This document shows positions 30,273 to 34,360 of a stretch of DNA of 34,360 bases, in pieces. The stretch is from Candidatus Nealsoniibacteriota bacterium. Lineage in GTDB: Bacteria > Patescibacteriota > Minisyncoccia > Minisyncoccales > GWA2-46-15. The DNA lies in the NCBI GenBank assembly GCA_016207115.1, contig JACQQI010000024.1, positions 1-34,360 of the forward strand, read 5' to 3'. The notes beneath the pieces were generated by a model. It was not told the origin of the DNA, ran no database searches, and worked only from the letters and a program-made list of their open reading frames with translations. Within the stretch, counting starts at the first letter, position 1; each line of letters opens with the position of its first letter. The position numbers were made by a program, and so were the translations under genes.

Positions 30273-31583
30273 ATGCTCAAAAAGAATAAACGAGTTTGTT
30301 TCCAGAAAAATAAACTACTACTCTTCTTCCTTTTGACTGGGACTCTCCTGGCCAGTTTCGTGCTGGCCCAGAAACCGCTGGAGATAACCTATCCCACAAT
30401 CCCCTTGGCCGACACGCCTTCGACAATCAAGACCTCTCTGCCGGCTTACCTCAAATACGTTTTCAACTTTTCCTTGATCGCGGCTGGCATCCTCATCTTC
30501 TTGGCTCTACTCCGGGCGGGATTCAGCCGGCTGACCTCGGTGGCTAATCCCGAAGGCTTAAAGGATAGCAACGACCAATTGATCTCGGCGGTCATCGGCA
30601 CCGTCCTGCTTCTTTCTTCTTATATCATTCTCAATACCCTCAATCCGACGCTGACGGTTCTTAAAATGCCCGGTGCTCGGATCGCTAAAGAGATTCACGT
30701 CTGGAGCAATCCGGGCCGGAGCGGGAACGACATGGGACTCAAGGTGAGCAATCCCGATCTGCCCTCGACCCTCGGATCGAGCGGAGTCCAATATCTGGAG
30801 TTCGTCTCGACTAATGCGGATGAGGTTGACGTCAGCGCCTATCCCGACGTTAACTACGGGGGCACGCCGACGAAGGTGACTACGCCGGGCAACGTCGCCC
30901 TCGCTAGATCTATTTCTCTGGCCTGGAAAATTCCCGGAGTCTATCTCCATTCCGGTACCAGTCTCGGGGGCGAACCAAGGCTCTATCTCTTCAGCCAGGC
31001 CGCCGTGGCCGATTTCAACGACCGAGCTCAGTCGATCCGCCTACTCAATCAGGGCAGCAACCAGTTTGCGGCCGTCCTACACAAAGACCAAAACTTCCAG
31101 GGCGAGTGCGCCGTCGTCTTCAATGATCAGAATAGCCTGAATAATGAGGACGCGACGGGCGGGGGAGTCGTCGGCAATAATCAAACTTCTTCGGTGACCA
31201 TCTTCAAGCCCGACCTCGGACGCCCGGCTTCGGGCAGCGAAGGCGTCACTCTTTTCGGCAAAGATTCCTCGCGGAACAAAGTTGGCGTACGGGCTACCAA
31301 TAATAAAATCACCAGCTTCCCGGTCATGGGAGTCGAAAACGATTCGGTCGATGAAGTCCAAATTCTCGGCAACTATATCGCCGTTCTTTTTGAAAACAAC
31401 AACTTCCGCGGCAAGTGCGCCGTTTTCACCAAGAGCGACGACAATCTGTCTGACGACCCGATCGGCAAATGCCAGGGTTCTCCCTACGGCAACTGTTTCT
31501 GTATCCCCGTCATCAATTGGTGCGTCCCTTGCGAGGGCCCCTGCACCTCTTCTTTCATGGTTTTCCCGATCAAGCCGTTCTAG
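30273..31583 (+). CDS. VirB2-like two-helix protein with beta/gamma-crystallin-like domain
   Basis: 436 aa. Signal-like N-terminus (about 12-32), two helices (about 66-90 and 104-125) paralogous to those of the 27365 gene (IETYPTIPLAD/ISYPQIPGV and LNTLNPTL/LNILNPDL), then an exported region with Greek-key repeats: DQNFQGECAVV and NNNFRGKCAVF are typical beta/gamma-crystallin signatures, with SLGGEPRLYLF a weaker copy. Cys-rich end NCFCIPVINWCVPCEGPC. Such domains bind Ca2+ in many bacterial members; the D/N ligand set was not checked. Last plus-strand gene of the locus; its stop overlaps jag tail to tail by 4 nt. Confidence 0.72.
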   Translation: MLKKNKRVCFQKNKLLLFFLLTGTLLASFVLAQKPLEITYPTIPLADTPSTIKTSLPAYLKYVFNFSLIAAGILIFLALLRAGFSRLTSVANPEGLKDSNDQLISAVIGTVLLLSSYIILNTLNPTLTVLKMPGARIAKEIHVWSNPGRSGNDMGLKVSNPDLPSTLGSSGVQYLEFVSTNADEVDVSAYPDVNYGGTPTKVTTPGNVALARSISLAWKIPGVYLHSGTSLGGEPRLYLFSQAAVADFNDRAQSIRLLNQGSNQFAAVLHKDQNFQGECAVVFNDQNSLNNEDATGGGVVGNNQTSSVTIFKPDLGRPASGSEGVTLFGKDSSRNKVGVRATNNKITSFPVMGVENDSVDEVQILGNYIAVLFENNNFRGKCAVFTKSDDNLSDDPIGKCQGSPYGNCFCIPVINWCVPCEGPCTSSFMVFPIKPF

Positions 31584-32047
31584 CCGAGCGGCTTGGGCTT
31601 GATGACCACTCTTCTCTCGGCGCCCTCACCCCGGCTTTCCGTGACCACGTCGGATCGGTCCACCAGGGTCAGGTGGACGATCCGCCTCTCTTGGGCGGAC
31701 ATCGGTGAAAGTTCTTTTTCTATCCTCAGAAGCGAAACTTCGTTGGCCGTCGTGTGAGCTAGCTCTTCGAGGTAGATGTTCTTCTTTCTCTTGTAGCCGT
31801 TGACGTCGAGATCTAAAAAGAACGGCTCAACAATTTTGCGTCGCAAAATCAGGCGAAGGAGGTATTGGATTTCCGTCAAGGTTTGACCTTGTTCCCCAAT
31901 CAACAATTGGGGTATTTCTGTCTCTAAATCAATCTTGAAAGTTTCTCCTTCGAGATCGCTCTCTTTAATTTCGACCTCGAGGGTTGCTTTCTGGAAAAAC
32001 TCCTGGACGGTATTTTTAATTGTGTCTTGTTGTTCTCGGGAAAGCAT
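31580..32047 (-). CDS. jag: Jag/KhpB-like KH-R3H RNA-binding protein
   Basis: 155 aa. No N-terminal Jag_N domain is apparent, so it is the short form: a KH domain (about 25-85) with IPQLLIGEQGQTLTEIQYLLRLIL and an R3H domain (about 90-150) with ERRIVHLTLVDRSDVVTESRGEGAERRVVI. It would bind RNA and act with YidC in cell-envelope regulation, as in Gram-positive bacteria. It is next to yidC as in most genomes, and minus-strand in the order rpmH-rnpA-yidC-jag, which marks the origin region. Confidence 0.9.
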   Translation of the reverse strand: MLSREQQDTIKNTVQEFFQKATLEVEIKESDLEGETFKIDLETEIPQLLIGEQGQTLTEIQYLLRLILRRKIVEPFFLDLDVNGYKRKKNIYLEELAHTTANEVSLLRIEKELSPMSAQERRIVHLTLVDRSDVVTESRGEGAERRVVIKPKPLG

Positions 32048-32087
32048 TTTATCTCGGGTTAGACTAAGAAGTGGTGTTTAGTAAATT

Positions 32088-32828
32088 TTATTTACTGCTG
32101 GGTTCGACTAGAGGATATCTCTTGTTCAAAAAATACTGCTGACCAGCGGTCAAAAAAGAAGTGGCCAACCAATAGAGGCCTAGGGCCGAGGGCAGCTTGA
32201 GGAGAATGAAAACGGTCAGGAAGGGCAAAAAAAATATCATCTGCTTTTGGATCATCTTGTTTATCTGGTAGCGCGGATCATCCTTGTCTGTCTGGCCCGG
32301 ATTGAGCGGCGTAACCAGAGACTGCGCCAACTGACCTAGTCCAGCGAGGATCGCCAACCAGAGATTGGGCTGAGAAAGATCGACCAATCCCAGAAACTGA
32401 GGGCTGATTACTTCTGGCCGAACGATAAAACTATAGAGATGATTCTGCTGACCCCAGAGACCGCTCAAAAAAAGCTGGTACAGCGCGATCAGGATGGGGA
32501 ATTGGATCAACAGAGGAACAAAACTACTCCAGGGATTAACTTTTTCTTTCTTAAAGATCTCCGACATGACTCGAGCCTGCTCGGCCGGGCGATCTTTGTA
32601 TTGCTTTTGAGCTTCCTTGAGCTGGGGTTGGATCCGAGCCATGGCCTGCTGCAGCTTAAAAGCCCTGACATTTAAGGGCAGGGTCGAGAGCTTGATGATG
32701 AACGTCAGGGCAATGACAGCCAGGCCCAGGTCGTGTCCGGGCAGAAGGTTATAAATGAGAACCAGGGCGTTGAAGAGTGGCTGGTAAAGAAAAATCTGGA
32801 AGAATTCGCCGATAAAACTGAGGTTCAT
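32088..32828 (-). CDS. yidC: YidC/Oxa1/Alb3 membrane protein insertase
   Basis: 246 aa, the short form without the large periplasmic domain of E. coli YidC. Family order: N-terminal helix, GLAVIALTFIIKLSTLPLNVRAFKLQQAM (with the conserved Lys in the hydrophilic groove), the coiled-coil PQLKEAQKQYKDRPAEQARVMSEIFKKEKVNPW, the PLLIQFPILIALYQLF helix, and the QMIFFLPFLTVFILLKLPSALGLYW pair near the C-terminus. It inserts and folds inner-membrane proteins with or without Sec. Lies between jag and rnpA. Confidence 0.96.
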   Translation of the reverse strand: MNLSFIGEFFQIFLYQPLFNALVLIYNLLPGHDLGLAVIALTFIIKLSTLPLNVRAFKLQQAMARIQPQLKEAQKQYKDRPAEQARVMSEIFKKEKVNPWSSFVPLLIQFPILIALYQLFLSGLWGQQNHLYSFIVRPEVISPQFLGLVDLSQPNLWLAILAGLGQLAQSLVTPLNPGQTDKDDPRYQINKMIQKQMIFFLPFLTVFILLKLPSALGLYWLATSFLTAGQQYFLNKRYPLVEPSSK

Positions 32829-32837
32829 CTGAATAAT

Positions 32838-33218
32838 CTATTTTTTAATAGCGGGCAAACAGCCCGATATATCGTTGGGCGTTATCAAATCGGCTTTTTT
32901 TAAGAAGAAAAGGATCATTTCGGCCGCCTCTCTCAGATCCTTTTTCTCCAGGTCTTTCCGAGCCGACAGGACCAGATCCCAACCGGGCTTGACGAGAAAC
33001 AGATTCGACCTCATCGCCTCTCTGAGTTTTCTTTTTATTCGATTGCGTTGACTGGCCCGGTTAAATGTTTTCTTGCTAGCCAGAAAGCCGAAACGACTGA
33101 AAGAATGATCATTGCCGACAAACTTTATGGAGAGAAACTGATTATTTTGACTTCGGCCATTTTTCAAGACGTGCGCGAAGTCGCGTTTTTGTCTTAAGCG
33201 ATGACGACTCGGCAGCAT
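32838..33218 (-). CDS. rnpA: Ribonuclease P protein component
   Basis: 126 aa, the protein partner of RNase P RNA in tRNA 5' maturation. Family signature RIKRKLREAMR follows FLASKKTFNRASQRN (RNR-type motif). N-terminus RLRQKRDFAHVLKNGR is typical. The last ~13 residues (ITPNDISGCLPAI plus KK) are encoded by a family B palindromic repeat, so the C-terminus is a repeat-derived extension; the family core ends near LKKADL. Upstream rpmH starts the operon. Confidence 0.95.
   Translation of the reverse strand: MLPSRHRLRQKRDFAHVLKNGRSQNNQFLSIKFVGNDHSFSRFGFLASKKTFNRASQRNRIKRKLREAMRSNLFLVKPGWDLVLSARKDLEKKDLREAAEMILFFLKKADLITPNDISGCLPAIKK
32848..32885 (-). repeat. Family B palindromic repeat inside rnpA
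   Basis: Minus strand ATAACGCCCAA-CGATATATCG-GGC-(TGTTT)-GCCC-GCTAT, in frame within the rnpA 3' end, encoding ITPNDISGCLPAI. Confidence 0.85.
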
Positions 33219-33238
33219 GGCCTTTAAATCTCGTAAGA

Positions 33239-33373
33239 TTAGACCGTTAATCTTTTCCTTTCCTTTCGCCGCCGACGAGCGATGACTCTTCGACCGACCG
33301 AAGTCCGGCTTCTCTTTAGAAAACCGTGTACCCTACTTCTCTTCCTTTTTTTGGGTTGATAGGTAATAGACAT
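33239..33373 (-). CDS. rpmH: 50S ribosomal protein L34
   Basis: Not in the ORF track. ATG at 33373 to TAA at 33239 encodes 44 residues starting [20 protein letters not shown] and ending [11 protein letters not shown], the standard basic L34 with its HGFxxR motif. Overlaps no other gene and lies 20 nt before rnpA, as in nearly all bacteria. Confidence 0.95.
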   Translation of the reverse strand: MSITYQPKKRKRSRVHGFLKRSRTSVGRRVIARRRRKERKRLTV

Positions 33374-33418
33374 ATCAATTAAATTAGATTCATCAAATAG
33401 TCTAGCAAATTCTTATCG

Positions 33419-33455
33419 ATAACGCAAAGAGATATATCGTGCTCTTCGTGACATA
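33419..33455 (+). repeat. Family B palindromic repeat, diverged
   Basis: ATAACG-CAAAGA-GATATATCG-TGCTCTTCGTG-ACATA in the putative oriC. Core lacks one terminal base of the palindrome, and the right arm GCTAT is diverged. Confidence 0.6.
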
Positions 33456-33659
33456 AAGAGGCGCATCGAATCTCGTCCTTTGCAATAATTACTGCGCCTC
33501 GCCCCAACAAGATTAAAAATTGCTATTATTTCGGATCAGTTTTTCTGTTAATTTGACCTCGGCGCCATTGTCAACGATTATTCCACTCTTTGTCCACAAC
33601 TTGTTAAGACGGGGGGTGGGTTTGATCTCTTTTTGCCCTTTCTCGAGCCGAAAGATATA

Positions 33660-33704
33660 ATAACGAGCAGGAGCTCGATATATCGGGCAATCTTGCCCGC
33701 TATG
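33660..33704 (+). repeat. Family B palindromic repeat
   Basis: ATAACGAGCAGGAGCT-CGATATATCG-GGC-(AATCTT)-GCCC-GCTATGA. Both flanking hairpins (GAGC-AGGA-GCTC and GGGC.../GCCC) are intact. Directly followed by a second partial copy. Confidence 0.85.
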
Positions 33705-33735
33705 ACGAATACGATATATCGCTTTGCGCTATAAA
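33704..33735 (+). repeat. Family B palindromic repeat, tandem partial copy
   Basis: ACGAATA-CGATATATCG-CTTTG-CGCTATAAA, in tandem with the preceding copy and 18 bp before the dnaA start codon; any dnaA promoter must lie in or over these repeats. Confidence 0.75.
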
Positions 33736-33753
33736 TAATCTCGCGTCTTCTCG

Positions 33754-34360
33754 GTGACAAACGAAGAACTCTGGCAAACCGTCCTGGCTCAAGTCCAACT
33801 GGTCATTTCCCCAGCGAATTTTGCTACTTGGTTCAGGCAAACGGCCATCATTTCGCACAAAGACGGTGAAATTATCGTTTCCGTTCCTAATTCTTTCTCT
33901 CGGGAATGGCTCAAGAACAAATATCATAAACTAATCACTAAAATCATCAGCGAACAAGAAAGTGGCGTTAAAGAGATTAAATACGCCATTGGTTCGGGAA
34001 TCCATCCTGCCCCAGAGAAAAAAGTGGCTCCGGCGACGTCAACGGGAGAGCAAATGGACTTTCAAGAGCTTAAAATTGATAGAGAAACCAGCCTGAATCC
34101 GCGCTACCTCTTCGATAATTTCATCGTCGGCTCTTTTAACGAGTTGGCTCATGCGGCTGCGACCGCCGTCGCCAAAACGCCGGGCGAAGTCTATAATCCC
34201 TTGTTCATCTACGGCGGGGTAGGACTGGGGAAAACTCATCTCCTGCAGGCGGTGGGAAACGAGGTGACCAAAAACTTTGGCAAGAAAAGCATCAAGTACC
34301 TGCCCGCCGAAAGGTTCGTTTCTGAAATCGTTGGCGCCATCCGAAACCATCAGATTGAAT
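33754..34360 (+). CDS. dnaA: Chromosomal replication initiator DnaA (partial, runs off window)
   Basis: Not in the ORF track because no stop occurs in the window. A GTG start at 33754 opens VTNEELWQTVLAQVQLVISPANF, the usual domain I beginning, then a domain II linker rich in Pro/Lys/Thr, and domain III from NPRYLFDNFIVGSFNELAHAA with Walker A GGVGLGKTHLLQAVGNE. Read open for 202 codons to the window end. DnaA binds origin boxes and opens the duplex. Domain IV (DNA-binding) is outside the window. Adjacent to putative oriC and the rpmH-rnpA operon, the standard arrangement. Confidence 0.95.
   Translation, partial: MTNEELWQTVLAQVQLVISPANFATWFRQTAIISHKDGEIIVSVPNSFSREWLKNKYHKLITKIISEQESGVKEIKYAIGSGIHPAPEKKVAPATSTGEQMDFQELKIDRETSLNPRYLFDNFIVGSFNELAHAAATAVAKTPGEVYNPLFIYGGVGLGKTHLLQAVGNEVTKNFGKKSIKYLPAERFVSEIVGAIRNHQIE

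Larger units (their letters stand above)
33374..33753. other. Putative chromosome origin (oriC) between rpmH and dnaA
   Basis: 380 bp without a gene, between divergently transcribed rpmH and dnaA. One clear DnaA-box-like 9-mer, TTGTCCACA (33590-33598), one mismatch from TTATCCACA; TTATCGATAA (33413) is a weaker half match. The rpmH-proximal ~50 bp is AT-rich (candidate unwinding element). Three family B repeats lie in it. Position rather than box density carries the call. Confidence 0.6.

Noticed and set aside
31563-31600. Inverted repeats at the end of the crystallin-like gene and jag
   Set aside because: Coding on both strands (AAGCCG/CGGCTT) and no U tract; not a convincing terminator.
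1477-33735. CRISPR array
   Set aside because: The short repeats are dispersed and palindromic with no regular spacers and no cas genes in the window.

Overview
The window reads as a chromosomal segment from an uncultivated Candidate Phyla Radiation (Patescibacteria) bacterium, probably of the Parcubacteria/Microgenomates type. The signs are small tightly packed genes, a minimal PrgI/VirB4-type secretion-pilus locus, many short membrane proteins of unknown function, weak Shine-Dalgarno sequences and normal use of TGA as a stop (rsmA ends in TGA, so not the code-25 lineages). No phylogenetic marker was compared, so the lineage is an inference from gene content and style.

Layout. (1) 38-2260, minus strand: a metal-responsive cassette of a redoxin, a CcdA-like membrane protein, an ORF-track-missed 59-aa Cys-rich protein and a CsoR-type repressor. 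CsoR-like G/C-tract inverted repeats lie at the promoters at both ends. (2) 2300-10700, mostly minus: housekeeping genes (RNase Y, ClpP, membrane pyrophosphatase, NusA, CCA-adding enzyme) with tRNA-Gly, tRNA-Ala and tRNA-Pro and two small membrane proteins. (3) 10800-18900: tRNA-Arg, a VirB2-like pilin, a YfcE-type phosphodiesterase, tRNA-Lys, MiaB, ribosomal protein S15, a NYN protein, PNPase, a membrane-anchored unknown, a DksA/TraR zinc-finger protein and a LysM-M23 peptidase. (4) 18930-31583, plus strand: RsmA, then the VirB6 / PrgI / VirB4 / M23 / Cys-rich / crystallin-like secretion locus. This locus is interrupted at 22194-23420 by an opposite-strand cassette with an SPFH protein. (5) 31580-34360: the classical origin neighbourhood jag-yidC-rnpA-rpmH, a ~380-bp putative oriC, and the start of dnaA running off the window edge. 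rpmH and dnaA are absent from the ORF track and were read directly from the sequence.

How the parts work together. The secretion locus has inner-membrane channel (VirB6), VirB3-like (PrgI), ATPase (VirB4 split in two genes), VirB2-like pilin-type and peptidoglycan-hydrolase components, but I see no VirB7/8/9/10 outer core. This fits a one-membrane-style DNA-uptake or conjugation/pilus machine. RNase Y, PNPase and NusA sit close to RNA-modification genes, and the CCA enzyme is next to tRNA genes that lack an encoded CCA.

The most unusual signals are two families of intergenic palindromic repeats. Family A is a double hairpin placed just before start codons, with compensated base changes in its stem. 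Family B is a nested palindrome around CGATATATCG, clustered at the origin and once forming the C-terminus of rnpA. Also notable are the CsoR-framed redox/metal cassette, the SPFH insertion with atypically strong ribosome binding sites, and the TPxQ octapeptide repeats in the VirB6-like protein.
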